64,000 nucleotides of DNA from PALSA-505 sp036501145 (lineage in GTDB: Bacteria > Actinomycetota > Actinomycetes > Streptosporangiales > Streptosporangiaceae), in NCBI GenBank assembly GCA_036501145.1, contig DASYAV010000172.1, positions 1 to 64,000 of the forward strand. The letters are read 5' to 3'. Shown here piece after piece: positions 42,901 through 51,253 of the stretch. A program made the position numbers and the translations under genes. The notes beneath the pieces were generated by a model. That model saw only the letters and a program-made list of their open reading frames with translations. It was not told the DNA's origin and made no database searches. Every line of letters begins with the position of its first letter. Within the stretch, counting starts at the first letter, position 1.

Positions 42901-43353
42901 ATGTCGGTGTCACACTGGGGCATGCCGTCGCGTTCGTTGTGGGGGCTGACTCCCCGGCAGAGTATCGAGATGGAATGCGCCCGCCGTGGAACGGCCGGGG
43001 TGGTGGCGGGCTGCGTGGAGTTGCTGAGCCGGCGGGATGCCGATGACGCGCTGGTCTTCGCCATTGGGGGTCCGGCTGCCCGCGCGGTGCTCGGCGGCGG
43101 GCAGCAGTACTGGCTGCGGGTATGGGCAGCCCGGGCGCTGCTGTATGCGTGGGATGAGATGGCGCGGCAGGCGGTGCTGGATGCGCTGGCCGATGAGGCG
43201 TGGCGGGTCCGGGAGATGGCCGCGAAGGTTGCCGCCCGGCGCCTGCTCGGGGAGGCCCTGGCCACCGTGGCCGAACTCCGGCGCGACCCGGTCGCCCGCG
43301 TCCGGAGGGCCGCGGAGCAGGCGACCGTGATCCTGACCGCCGCGGGCGTTTGA
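42901..43353 (+). CDS. HEAT-repeat-like protein
   Basis: A 150-residue all-helical protein. The repeats LRVWAARALLYAWDEMARQAVLDALADEAWRVREMAAKVAARRLLGEALATVAELRRDPVARVRRAAEQATVIL fit short HEAT/PBS-lyase repeats. A likely protein-interaction module with no catalytic motif. It starts at ATG 42901, 33 bases after the GNAT gene, and is probably cotranscribed with it. Confidence 0.78.
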   Translation: MSVSHWGMPSRSLWGLTPRQSIEMECARRGTAGVVAGCVELLSRRDADDALVFAIGGPAARAVLGGGQQYWLRVWAARALLYAWDEMARQAVLDALADEAWRVREMAAKVAARRLLGEALATVAELRRDPVARVRRAAEQATVILTAAGV

Positions 43354-43355
43354 AC

Positions 43356-43601
43356 ATGCATATATCCAGCGCCCCCGGCGGCATGACAGTGCGTTGCCGC
43401 CGTAAGGGCTTGGGATCGGACTACTTCGCGGCCAAGCTGGCCGAAGCGCGAAGCATGGGCGCGCGCCGGATTGAGACAGTCGTTCTCGCGTCGAACGAAG
43501 ACGGTCTCGCGTTTGCGGGCCGGCACGGCTTCGTGGAGTTCGACCGCTACGCCCTCGACGGTGAGACCGCGGCATATGTCGGCCTCTGCCTTGCCACCTG
43601 A
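43356..43601 (+). pseudogene. C-terminal fragment of a GNAT gene
   Basis: An 81-codon frame contains RRKGLGSDYFAAKLAEARSMGARRIETVVLASNEDGLAFAGRHGFVEFDRYALDGETAAY. This is motif A (RKGLGS) and B of a GNAT without the N-terminal half and beta-strands. It starts at ATG 43356, two bases after the HEAT gene stop. It is probably a truncated relic rather than a working enzyme. Confidence 0.65.
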
Positions 43602-43793
43602 GGACAATCCAGGCGCCGCGACCGAGGGCCCCCGCCCACCGGGTACCCGCTACTCGCGGCAGATGAGGGCGGCTCTTCGCCGCCTACGGTGCCGTCCTGG
43701 CTTAGTACTGCAACGGCGCGTGTACTAGCCGATCTTTAACCACGGGGGTTACGGGCTGGTGTCGGTGGGCGGGTCGTGCGGTATGCCGGAGGT

Positions 43794-44080
43794 ATGAGGT
43801 ATCCCGATGGTGGTGGGCTGACCGCGGCCGAGCGGGCCCGCCGGGGAGCGGGTGCGGTCAGCGGCGGCGGAGCTGATTGAGGCTGGAGTCACTGACCGGG
43901 AGGTGGCCCGGCGGTTCCGGGTGAGCAGGATGCCGGCGGACCGCTGGCTGCGGGCGCTGGTGGCCGGTGGCCGGGCGGCGCTGGCTTCGAAGGGCGCGGG
44001 CGGGACGCGGTGCAAGCTCACCGTGGATCAGCTGGATGAGCTGCAGGTGCTGCTGGATGCCAGCCCGGCCGCTTGGGGTG
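43794..44080 (+). pseudogene. IS630-type transposase N-terminal fragment
   Basis: ATG 43794 reads RYPDGGGLTAAERARR; after an extra G the frame continues as RSAAAELIEAGVTDREVARRFRVSRMPADRWLRALVAGGRAALASKGAGGTRCKLTVDQLDELQVLLDASPAAWG. This is the HTH half of an IS630-family transposase. It stops abruptly where it meets the LysR 3' end. Frameshifted and truncated. Confidence 0.75.
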
Positions 44081-44092
44081 TATTTCGCCGGG

Positions 44093-45025
44093 CTACTGGA
44101 GCCGTTGTCGTCGTTCCGTGAGTCGTGCTGCCGCCGATTTCTCGATGATCTCGGCGAGGTTCTGGATGCCCGGGTCGGAGTAGCGGGGCGCGCGGGCCGC
44201 GAGGAAGATGCAACGTTCGATCGGGGTGGTGGGCCTGAGAAGTGTCACTCCTTCCGGGATGGTCTCGACGGTCAGGTCGGGGATCAGGGCGACGCCGAGG
44301 CCGGCGGCGACGAGTTCGAGCTGGACGGAGAAGTCCATCGACTGCGCGAGGATCCGGGGGCGGAACCCGGCCAGCCCGCAGGCGCGCTCGACCATGTCGA
44401 AGCAGGTGTAGCCGTCGGTTGGCACGATCCACGGGCTGTCGGCGTAGTCTTCCAGGCGCGTGGAGGGGCCTGCTTCGGTTGGCTGCCTGGGGGTTCCGGT
44501 TGCCAGCCAGACGGGATCGGTGCCGATCGCGCGGGTCGCCAGGCCGTGCGGGATGTCGCGGGGGACGTTCGAGTAGGAGTGGATCACGGCGAGGTCGACG
44601 GTGCCGCAGGAGAGGGCGTCGAGAGCCGCTTCGGGTTCGGACGTTGTCAGATGCACCTCAAGCGCCGGACCGTCGCCGTGGATGATCCGGCGGCAGGCGG
44701 CGGCGATGAAGGTCCGGGCGGCGGAGGGAAAGGCCGACACGGCGTAGTGCCCGATGGTTCCGGCTCGCAGCGCGGCCGCTTCGAGCTCGGCGAGGGAGAT
44801 GCGGTCGAGAATGTCGTGCCCGTGTGCGGCAAGGACGCGGCCGGCTGGTGTGAGTACCACGCGGCGCCCTTGGCGCTGCGTGATCTGGATGCCGAGTTCC
44901 CTTTCGAGCGCGGCAAGCTGCATGGAGACGCCGGGAGCGGTCAGGTGGAGTTCGTTGGCCACGGCGGCGATCGTGCCGAGCCGCTGAAGCTCGGCGAGCA
45001 TCCGAAGCTTTCGAACGTCGATCAC
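44093..45025 (-). CDS. LysR-family transcriptional regulator
   Basis: A 310-residue LysR regulator. The winged HTH is MIDVRKLRMLAELQRLGTIAAVANELHLTAPGVSMQLAALERELGIQITQRQGRRVVLT, followed by a linker helix and the effector-binding domain (DLAVIHSYSNVPRDI; VAAGLGVALIPDLTV). It is divergent from a broken FAD-oxidase remnant and the cupin gene beyond it, which it may have regulated. Start ATG 45025. Confidence 0.92.
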   Translation of the reverse strand: MIDVRKLRMLAELQRLGTIAAVANELHLTAPGVSMQLAALERELGIQITQRQGRRVVLTPAGRVLAAHGHDILDRISLAELEAAALRAGTIGHYAVSAFPSAARTFIAAACRRIIHGDGPALEVHLTTSEPEAALDALSCGTVDLAVIHSYSNVPRDIPHGLATRAIGTDPVWLATGTPRQPTEAGPSTRLEDYADSPWIVPTDGYTCFDMVERACGLAGFRPRILAQSMDFSVQLELVAAGLGVALIPDLTVETIPEGVTLLRPTTPIERCIFLAARAPRYSDPGIQNLAEIIEKSAAARLTERRQRLQ

Positions 45026-45112
45026 GAGTGCCCTCTTTAGTAAATAGTGCTTAGCCTTAGAATAAGAACAACTAAATTGTGCTTACCTCTCTAGGGTGCC
45101 ACCATGGGGCCA
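45026..45112. promoter_or_regulatory. AT-rich divergent promoter region of the LysR gene
   Basis: An 87-base gap with marked AT content, including AGTAAATAGTGCTTAG and ATAAGAACAACTAAATTG, unlike the GC-rich surroundings. LysR sites with T-N11-A symmetry can be picked out, but none is decisive. It probably contains both the LysR autoregulation site and the lost target promoter. Confidence 0.45.
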
Positions 45113-45113
45113 T

Positions 45114-45410
45114 GAAGGTCAACTGGGCTTTGACCGCGGGACCGAACCGGCAAGGAGCGGCCCCGCGACCCAGATCGCGCACATCGACGCCGGCGTCCGC
45201 TTAGCCGAGCTCGTCGACGCCGCCACACAGCGCGGCCTCGCCCCGCTCGCCGGCTCTTCGCCCGATGTCGGTGTCGTCGGCTACCCGTCGGCGGCGCCCC
45301 AAGCTGGTTCGGCCGCAAGTACGGACTCGCCGCAAGCCACGTCCACGCGATCGAGCTCGTGACCGCCGACGGACGACTCGTCCGCACCGCGAACACTGGA
45401 AAGATAACTA
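45114..45410 (+). pseudogene. FAD-linked oxidase (berberine-bridge type) fragment
   Basis: In one frame QIAHIDAGVRLAELVDAATQRGLAPLAGSSPDVGVVGY matches the FAD-binding_4 domain of BBE-like oxidoreductases. After a frameshift the match continues as SWFGRKYGLAASHVHAIELVTADGRLVRTAN, the next conserved block. Everything before and after is missing. A deletion remnant of a roughly 450-residue flavoprotein, joined to the cupin gene. Confidence 0.75.
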
Positions 45411-45436
45411 ATCCGATTGATGAGGAGATGAGACAA

Positions 45437-45856
45437 ATGGAAAAAGGCAAGCAAGAGATCACGCCGGCCGCCGACCTCAAGTGGGAGGATGTGCGTCCCG
45501 GCTCACCCCAAAAGGTTTCGGTCTTGTGGGGCGACCCCAAAGAAGGTCCGTTCGGCATGCTGCTGAAGCAGCCGGGCGGCGGGTTCGAGGCGGGCATGCA
45601 CACTCACGCGACGGACTACCACGCGGTATTGGTGCAGGGGATCTGGCTCCACACAGTCGAAGGCGACAGCAACGCCCCGGAGGAACTGACACCGGGGTCG
45701 TATGTTTTTCAGCCGGCCTGGCAGTTCCACAACGAAAAGTTCCTGGGTTCTGAAGACTGCATTATCTACATCCACCAGCTCGGCAAGTCCGACTTCATTG
45801 TAAAGGAGGGCCACGATTCAGGTGTTCCGAGTGAGGGCACGCAGGTCGGTGACTAA
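45437..45856 (+). CDS. Cupin-fold protein, DUF4437-like
   Basis: A 139-residue single cupin. GGGFEAGMHTHATDYHAVLVQGIWLHTVEGD (motif 1 with H-x-H-x-x-x-x-H) and PGSYVFQPAWQFHNEKFLG (motif 2 with His) supply the metal-binding residues. It may be a small dioxygenase or isomerase; substrate unknown. ATG 45437 is preceded by GAGGAGATGAGACAA. Its codon use is less GC-biased than its neighbours, suggesting transfer. Confidence 0.85.
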   Translation: MEKGKQEITPAADLKWEDVRPGSPQKVSVLWGDPKEGPFGMLLKQPGGGFEAGMHTHATDYHAVLVQGIWLHTVEGDSNAPEELTPGSYVFQPAWQFHNEKFLGSEDCIIYIHQLGKSDFIVKEGHDSGVPSEGTQVGD

Positions 45857-45858
45857 CC

Positions 45859-46615
45859 ATCTTTAATTGTGGGGATTACAGAAGGGGCTGAGGTTGAGCC
45901 CGGTGCTGTGGAGGAACCCCTCGAGCAGGCCGGGCCGGTACTGCATCCGCTTGAGCCGGGTCTTCACCAGCGTGGTGAGCTGGCTGATGTTGCGCTTGGC
46001 CAGGTTGGCTAGCGACCGCTTGAGGTGTGACCACACCGGTCCGGCCGGGTTGAGGTCGTGCGCCTAGGGCGGCAGCTGGCAGACGGTCAGCCAGTCACGG
46101 GCGGCGACCAGGCCGGCCATCGCGGCGCTGACATGGGTGTTCAGGTTGTCCCACACGACGACCAGCGGGCCGCCGAGCTGCTGGTGCGCGGCGTCGAGCA
46201 GTCGGGCGTAGTCCGCCTCGGTGAAGCCCTTGCGCCGGTCGGCGCCGCGGCTGCCGGCCGCGCGAGTGCGGTAGATCAGCCGGGGCCGGTGCCCGGACTT
46301 GACGGCGAACAGCGCAGCCAGCGACACCCGCCGGTTGCTGGAGCCGGTGACCTTCACCACCGGGGTGTGGCCACGCCGGCCCCAGGTGCGGCCCTTCGGC
46401 GGCCTTAAGCCCTGGCCCGATTCGTCTTCGAAGCAGAGCCAGGAGCCCACGTCCGCCGCGGTCCTTTTATCACCGGCCAGGCCTCCTCCCGCCATCCAAG
46501 GCATTGCCCCAGGGCGCCCATCACCGCGGTGCTCACTGCACCGCATCCCCAGCTAAGACGCCCAAAGCCACCCGCACGATGACAGGACCACCACGAAATC
46601 AGTACATCAGGGCCC
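45859..46615 (-). pseudogene. IS630-family transposase remnant
   Basis: Reading from the right, WREEAWPVIK and RTAADVGSWLCFEDESGQGLRPPKGRTWGRRGHTPVVKVTGSSNRRVSLAALFAVKSGHRPRLIYRTRAA give the DDE domain, then GGPLVVVWDNLNTHVSAAM and LTVCQLPP before a TAG where Tyr is expected. After the stop, AHDLNPAGPVWSHLKRSLANLAKRNISQLTTLVKTRLKRMQYRPGLLEGFLHSTGLNLSPF completes the C-terminus. The N-terminal HTH is replaced or frameshifted. Dead element. Confidence 0.85.
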
Positions 46616-46790
46616 GACCAGGCCCATTGCACCCAGCAGCCCAGTCAATAGCCTCAGACGAATAGACCGGCCAGCGGCAGATGCGGACGCCGAGTTTGAC
46701 TGAATCCGACTTGACAGGGAAGCCTAGCGGCACACGGGATCTGATGATCCTGGCCGGGCTGAGCGGCCTTCTCGCCGGGGCAAATGCCAG
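46616..46790. other. Gap without a recognisable gene
   Basis: About 175 bases between the IS630 remnant and a small reverse gene. It contains CCGCGAGGC and CAGCGGCAGATGCGG stretches similar to the DNA upstream of the GNAT copy at 42.3 kb but no supported gene. Confidence 0.4.
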
Positions 46791-47021
46791 TCAGAGGATC
46801 GCACCGCGAGGCGCCACTTCAATGGCGGCGACGCCTCTGCCGAACATCACGACGAGCCTCTCACCATGGCGGGCGCGAAGCACGCCGCCGTCCTGGGCGA
46901 GCGCCGAGATGACATGCTCGGTGACCTCGTCCGCGTCGGCCGTGCCGGGTTCCTCATAGCTGACGTCCAGGTGATCGCCGCCGATCAGCCGGACGCGCAG
47001 CACAATCCCCGCCATGGCCAT
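46791..47021 (-). CDS. Small conserved-type protein
   Basis: A 76-residue protein: IVLRVRLIGGDHLDVSYEEPGTADADEVTEHVISALAQDGGVLRARHGERLVVMFGRGVAAIEVAPRGAIL. The composition and length suit a small beta/alpha actinomycete protein seen next to unrelated genes. ATG 47021 (or 47015) has no strong RBS. Function unknown. Confidence 0.6.
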   Translation of the reverse strand: MAMAGIVLRVRLIGGDHLDVSYEEPGTADADEVTEHVISALAQDGGVLRARHGERLVVMFGRGVAAIEVAPRGAIL

Positions 47022-47139
47022 GAATTCTAACTTCGAGCTGGCAAACGACGAGCGTCACGGTCTCCTGGCGCACGTCGATGCCCTTTGCGGGTCTGAGCCT
47101 GCAGGCACCCCAGCAGGCCAGTAACAGCTTGGACGAGCT

Positions 47140-47222
47140 CGATCACCAAATGAGTACAGCAGCGCGCGACGATCGTCAGGCACCGGCCTCCGCCCGATCA
47201 CCCGCGCAGCGCGATACGCGGC
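47140..47222. repeat. Dispersed repeat, copy 1 (second copy at 52238-52319)
   Basis: An about 80-base segment starting ATCACCAAATGAGTACAGCA recurs near 52238 with one indel in the first ten bases and a few substitutions later. Both copies begin with the same ATG-AGT-ACA-GCA codons, and both lie close to recombination debris. It runs straight into the truncated GNAT copy. Confidence 0.7.
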
Positions 47223-47263
47223 TAGAAGCGGACGGGCCGACGGTGGTCTGCCAGACTTCCTGG

Positions 47264-47595
47264 GTGGGCAAGCATACTGATCTGCTGATGAGCCAGATAA
47301 CCAGCCCGGAACAGGTCACCCCTGGCCTGAGGAGGCAACTTACCGACTGCTGGATCCTGGTCAGCAACGCCGGAGGGGCGGCCGGGTTCCCATTGCCGTG
47401 ATGGTGCACGCCAGGCAGGTCGCGCGAGCAGAGATGACCCTGGAGCAGCTTCGCCTCGCCGTACGCGGCGGGACCGGGCTGGAGCACTTCTATGCCAGGC
47501 TCGGCTGGGCAGTGACGGGCCGCTGGCCCGGTGCGCTCCGGCTTGCCCCAGGCGACGACCGCGATGAGATACTCATGCTCCTCACGCCACTGTGA
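47264..47595 (+). pseudogene. Second GNAT copy with a 214-base internal deletion
   Basis: From GTG 47264 the codons repeat the intact gene at 42322 (LMSQITSPEQVTPGLRRQLTDCWILVSNAGGAAGFP), then jump directly to VMVHARQVARAEMTLEQLRLAVRGGTGLEHFYARLGWAVTGRWPGALRLAPGDDRDEILMLLTPL. The total is 332 bases against 546 in the intact copy, a net loss of 214 bases and a frameshift. The acetyl-CoA loop is lost. Confidence 0.85.
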
Positions 47596-48089
47596 CACGC
47601 GCTAACGCACCGACTCGCGGCAGAAGCGGGCGTTAGTTCACGCCCACCTTGGGTTGGGCCTGGCCCGCTTTGACAAACATCCATCATCCGGGGTTCGGCA
47701 CGCCGACGGTGGCCGTGTCCAGCGCGAGGCTGATGATCGGGAGAGAGTGGGTAAAGGGCTGGGGGCAAGCCCTCCCGCCTGCCTTGGCCAGGAGGGAGGC
47801 TGCGACATACGGGCGGTCCGGTATCGTAGTGGTCACAACCCAACCCTTGCCGGTTTGCAGGCCGGCGCGACGGCCCCGCGAGGGGCCGTTGCTTTATCCG
47901 AAGGCTGCCAGGGCCAGGTGTTCACCGGCCTGGCAGCGTTCGTCACCGACCAGGGTGCTGTAGCTCCGCTGGATTGCAGCGGCGACTGTATCGCCTGCGG
48001 CGCCAGTGTGGCGCTGACCCGCAGCATCACATCCGTCCCGACTGGAGCGGTGAAGCAGATGCGGAACTGCCCGCCGCCGCACGGGCTGA
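47596..48089. other. Gap: degenerate DNA with a strong hairpin
   Basis: About 490 bases with no supported gene. One frame reads QVFTGLAAFVTDQGAVAPLDC and another LPVCRPARRPREGPLL, but neither resembles a known protein. The stretch ends at the zinc-finger-like start of the DUF5655 remnant. Confidence 0.4.
47870..47889 (+). terminator. Perfect eight-base stem-loop followed by T-rich DNA
   Basis: ACGGCCCC pairs with GGGGCCGT across a four-base loop (GCGA), then TGCTTTATCC. It has the form of an intrinsic terminator, but no intact gene ends here, so it may be a relic of the lost gene. Confidence 0.5.
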
Positions 48090-48525
48090 CCATGGCGGGC
48101 CAGCCCCAGATGCAGGCGCAACTTCGCGAAACGGAACCAGGTCCACACCTGCGCTCGGCCCGGTGACCTGGACCAGCTTTTCGCTGACACCGACCGGGAC
48201 GTCCGGGCAGCCTTTGACCAGGTGCTGGCCGCGGTCTCGGTCTTCGGCCCGATGCAGGTGCCGCCGGAGAAGACCCGTATCGCGTTGCATGTGCACATGA
48301 GTTTCGCGGCCTTACTCTGCGCCACCACTGGTTCAATGGGCACCTCGTGCTGGCCCGGCAGGCAGGTAGCCCTCGATTTCTGAAGACCGTGGAGTTGTCC
48401 GCCCCGCAATGTAGTGCACACCTTCTGGCTCACGCCGACTGCCGACGTGGAGGCCGAATTCATCAGATGACTTGGCGAGGCTCAGCACGTCGCGTGCCAG
48501 CAGCACCTCCGTCGCTGAATAACAT
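48090..48525 (+). pseudogene. DUF5655 zinc-finger protein remnant
   Basis: The frame from 48105 reads PRCRRNFAKRNQVHTCARPGDLDQLFADTDRDVRAAFDQVLAAVSVFGPMQVPPEKTRIALHVHMSFAAL, the zinc ribbon (C-x-n-C-x-n-C) and DUF5655 core. Frameshifts then move similarity to LRHHWFNGHLVLARQAGSPRFLKTVELSAP and finally to RNVVHTFWLTPTADVEAEFI with an in-frame TGA. At least two indels and one nonsense change. The gene is dead. Confidence 0.8.
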
Positions 48526-48674
48526 CCGGTCGGCGGCAGAACAGGAAGTTCGCCGACCCGCACCCCGTGAATACTTATACGGGCTCGCTGGGACTTCAGG
48601 TGGCAGAAGGCGGAGCCACCGACCGTATATTTACCGGGCGGGTATACGACAGCTCGCTCGCGGGTGCGCCTGGG

Positions 48675-49385
48675 TCACCTTCCGAGCAGATCGAGGTCGC
48701 GCACGCAGAAACCGTGGTGCGCCCACTCCTCATCCAGCACCACGTGCATGCACTCGAGCACCGACTTCCCCCTGGCGTACGGCGGCCAGCCCTGGCCCGC
48801 CGGCACTGGCGCGGGCGCCGACAGCTCATCGGCCGTCACGGTCGACAACCAGCGCTCAAGCTCGGCGCACTGCTCGTCGCGCACGGCCAGCACCTCGTCG
48901 AGGCTCGGGGCCGCCGCTCGATCTAGGCCCTGCTCCTCCTGGTCAGGAACGAACTCGGACGCCAACCCGATCGCGGTGAACAGCTTGGTCGATCCCAGGC
49001 AGCAGCGACGGAACCACGAGTCGTGCACGAACACCAGATGGCGCAGAGTCTCCACCGCCGACCACTCGCCATTGACGCGCTGGTGTTCGGAACCTTTGGG
49101 CAAACCTCTGAGCCGCTCGAGCGTGGCCGCCCAGTCGGCCCGCAGCTGTCGACAAGCTTGCCGCAGGTCGGCTGGATCGGCCGAGCGGATCAGCAGCCGC
49201 ACTGGATGCCGCCGGTCGAGCTCGGCCTCGACGTACGACGTCACCTCGACTCCGTTGACCACCAGGTTGCTCACCAGCCCGTCGATGACGGCGTCCTGCA
49301 TCACCACCCCGATCAGACGGGCGCGAGTCAAGTCGCACTCGCGGAATTCGGCATCAGTCAGGTCCTGGTCCTCGAATTTCGCCAT
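48675..49385 (-). CDS. Pentapeptide-like plus DinB-family protein
   Basis: A 236-residue protein. The N-terminus FEDQDLTDAEFRECDLTRARLIGVVMQDAVIDG is pentapeptide-repeat-like. Residues about 90-235 match DinB_2/mycothiol-dependent enzymes (VNGEWSAVETLRHLVFVHDSWFRRCCLG; GKSVLECMHVVLDEEWAHHGFCVRDLDLL), with His residues (RHL, HGF, EWAHH) as a likely metal triad. The fusion is a known actinomycete arrangement. ATG 49385 is chosen; the RBS is weak. Confidence 0.8.
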   Translation of the reverse strand: MAKFEDQDLTDAEFRECDLTRARLIGVVMQDAVIDGLVSNLVVNGVEVTSYVEAELDRRHPVRLLIRSADPADLRQACRQLRADWAATLERLRGLPKGSEHQRVNGEWSAVETLRHLVFVHDSWFRRCCLGSTKLFTAIGLASEFVPDQEEQGLDRAAAPSLDEVLAVRDEQCAELERWLSTVTADELSAPAPVPAGQGWPPYARGKSVLECMHVVLDEEWAHHGFCVRDLDLLGR

Positions 49386-49706
49386 GCCGGGCAGTATCCA
49401 CCAGGGTGCCGACACCCGCGTGCTCGGACTGCGAGGTTGAGAGTCCCATCGTCCCCGTCGCCGATCCGCTTGCCGCGCGCTCGCGGGGCGATGATCGGCG
49501 TCAAACGAACTGAAACTGGTCTATCGGGTGCAGGCCACCGCGTGGAGGTTGCCAGCGGAAACGCGCCGGGTCGCGATCTGCACGATGAAGACAGGCACGC
49601 CCGCTCCGGCCGGCTGACAGAAGCGGGTGGATGTCCGAGGTACGGCGCGGCCTGACGCGCACGGCGCTGCCGAATTCCACGATGGGTGCCGCTATAGGCT
49701 GCCGCC
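49386..49706. other. Gap without a recognisable gene
   Basis: About 320 bases. The only structure seen is an inverted repeat with arms CGCCGATC (49459-49466) and GATCGGCG (49493-49500), probably a weak stem without a T-run. No gene supported. Confidence 0.4.
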
Positions 49707-50540
49707 GTGAGCACGCGCGAGGATTACCCGGCCGGGGTGCCGTGCTGGGTCGACACCAACCAGCCCGACCCCGCCGACGCCGCCCGGTTCTACTCCGGGC
49801 TCTTCGGCTGGCAGACCGAGGACGCGATGCCTCCCGGCGCTGGGGCTCACTACTACATGGCCCGGATCGACGGCCGGGACGTGGCCGCGATTTCCTCGCC
49901 GCCCGCCGGCGTACCGCCGCAGGCGGTGTGGAACACCTACATCCGCGTCGAGGCCGCCGACGACGCCGCGGCGCGGGTGCGCGAGGCGGGCGGGCGAGTG
50001 CTCTCCGAGCCTTTCGACGTGTTTGATGCGGGGCGGATGGGCCTGTTCGCCGATCCCGAGGGCGCGGTCTTTTGCGTGTGGCAGCCCGGATCGCACCGCG
50101 GCTCGAGGGCGGTCAACGAGCATGGCGCTGTGAACTTCAACAACCTGCACACCGGCGATGTGGAGGCCGCTCGGGCCTTCTACGGCGCCGTGTTCGGCTG
50201 GACGACTACCAATGCCGGCTCGCCGATGTGGGCTCTGCCGGGCTACGGCGATCATCTCGAGGAGCTCAACCCCGGCTTGCGCGCGGGGATGAAGCAGATG
50301 GGCGCGCCCGAGGGTTTCGAGGACGTCATGGCGACGATCTTGCCCCGCGAGGGTGGCCCAGCGCGCTGGAGCGTGACCTTCGCCGTCGACGACGCGGACG
50401 CGATCGCTGCGCGAGCGCGCGAACTCGGAGGCACGGTCCTCGCCGAGCCGCAGAATGCGCCATGGGTGCGATCCGCCATCCTTGCGGACCCCGCTGGCGC
50501 GTCCTTCACCGCCAGCCAGTTCGTGGCGGAGAACCGCTAG
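49707..50540 (+). CDS. Tandem VOC protein (CFP30B/27-kDa antigen type)
   Basis: A 277-residue protein with two VOC halves. The N half is PAGVPCWVDTNQPDPADAARFYSGLFGWQT and the C half is AVNFNNLHTGDVEAARAFYGAVFGWTT, each followed by VNEH/DP-type strands (FADPEGAVFCVWQPG; ILADPAGASFTASQF). This is the PhnB/CFP30B-like layout. GTG 49707 is the start. Activity unknown. Confidence 0.9.
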   Translation: MSTREDYPAGVPCWVDTNQPDPADAARFYSGLFGWQTEDAMPPGAGAHYYMARIDGRDVAAISSPPAGVPPQAVWNTYIRVEAADDAAARVREAGGRVLSEPFDVFDAGRMGLFADPEGAVFCVWQPGSHRGSRAVNEHGAVNFNNLHTGDVEAARAFYGAVFGWTTTNAGSPMWALPGYGDHLEELNPGLRAGMKQMGAPEGFEDVMATILPREGGPARWSVTFAVDDADAIAARARELGGTVLAEPQNAPWVRSAILADPAGASFTASQFVAENR

Positions 50541-50548
50541 ACGATCGG

Positions 50549-51055
50549 TCAGCGGGACACCGTCACGGGCGCCGATCCATCCGTCCGCGCGGTGCGCAAC
50601 GACTCGAAGGTGGCATGCAGCTTCCAGAAGTGTGATGTGGGGATCGGGACGCCCGCGAGAGCGGCCTCCAGGAACGTCAGGTGCGTAATCCAGCCAGGTG
50701 CATAGGAGCCAACGCGATCACCCAGTCCGTGATGCGCGAGTTCCACCACGGTTCCTGCGTCCGAGGGCCGCAGCTCGATGCCGATCTGAGATTCAGGCTC
50801 GTCAGGGAACTCCCACGTCATGGCTAGCCGATGTGGCTCCTCGGCCTCGGTCACGGCGCTTCGGGAGAGGTAGCCGTCACCATGGTCGACTACGAGCCTT
50901 CCGCCTGATCTGATGTCACACTCGGTGGACTGACCTAGCCATTGCGACAGCAGAGTCGGATCGCTGAACCCCGCCCAGACAGCTTGAGCCGGCACGGAGA
51001 GCGACCAAGTAATGACAAGGGCACCATCGTCGGTAGAGATCGTGGTCAGCGGCAT
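50549..51055 (-). CDS. SRPBCC/AHSA1-type protein
   Basis: A 168-residue protein. VITWSLSVPAQAVWAGFSDPTLLSQWLGQSTECDIRSGGRLVVDHGDGYLSRSAVTEAEEPHRLAMTWEF is the Aha1/SRPBCC pattern of activator-of-Hsp90-like single-domain proteins. Start ATG 51055. It is convergent with the VOC gene. Ligand unknown. Confidence 0.88.
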   Translation of the reverse strand: MPLTTISTDDGALVITWSLSVPAQAVWAGFSDPTLLSQWLGQSTECDIRSGGRLVVDHGDGYLSRSAVTEAEEPHRLAMTWEFPDEPESQIGIELRPSDAGTVVELAHHGLGDRVGSYAPGWITHLTFLEAALAGVPIPTSHFWKLHATFESLRTARTDGSAPVTVSR

Positions 51056-51253
51056 GGTCGCCAGTGTCGCATGGGTGGGCGGATGCGGGCGGTGCTCGAC
51101 CGGCAAACTGTGCAACCCCTGTTCAATGGCGGAACCCCCAGCGCACACCCGCCCCCGGGCTCACCCGCAGGCCGCGGCCTGCACCTGCGGTGTCGCAGAT
51201 ACCCCGTCCGGTGAGAATCCCGGATGTCGGGGGCTATCCGTACGCTCCCGGCC

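Noticed and set aside
43852..44121. A complete small regulator starting at 43852
   Set aside because: It is the frameshifted N-terminal piece of an IS630 transposase and ends at a junction.
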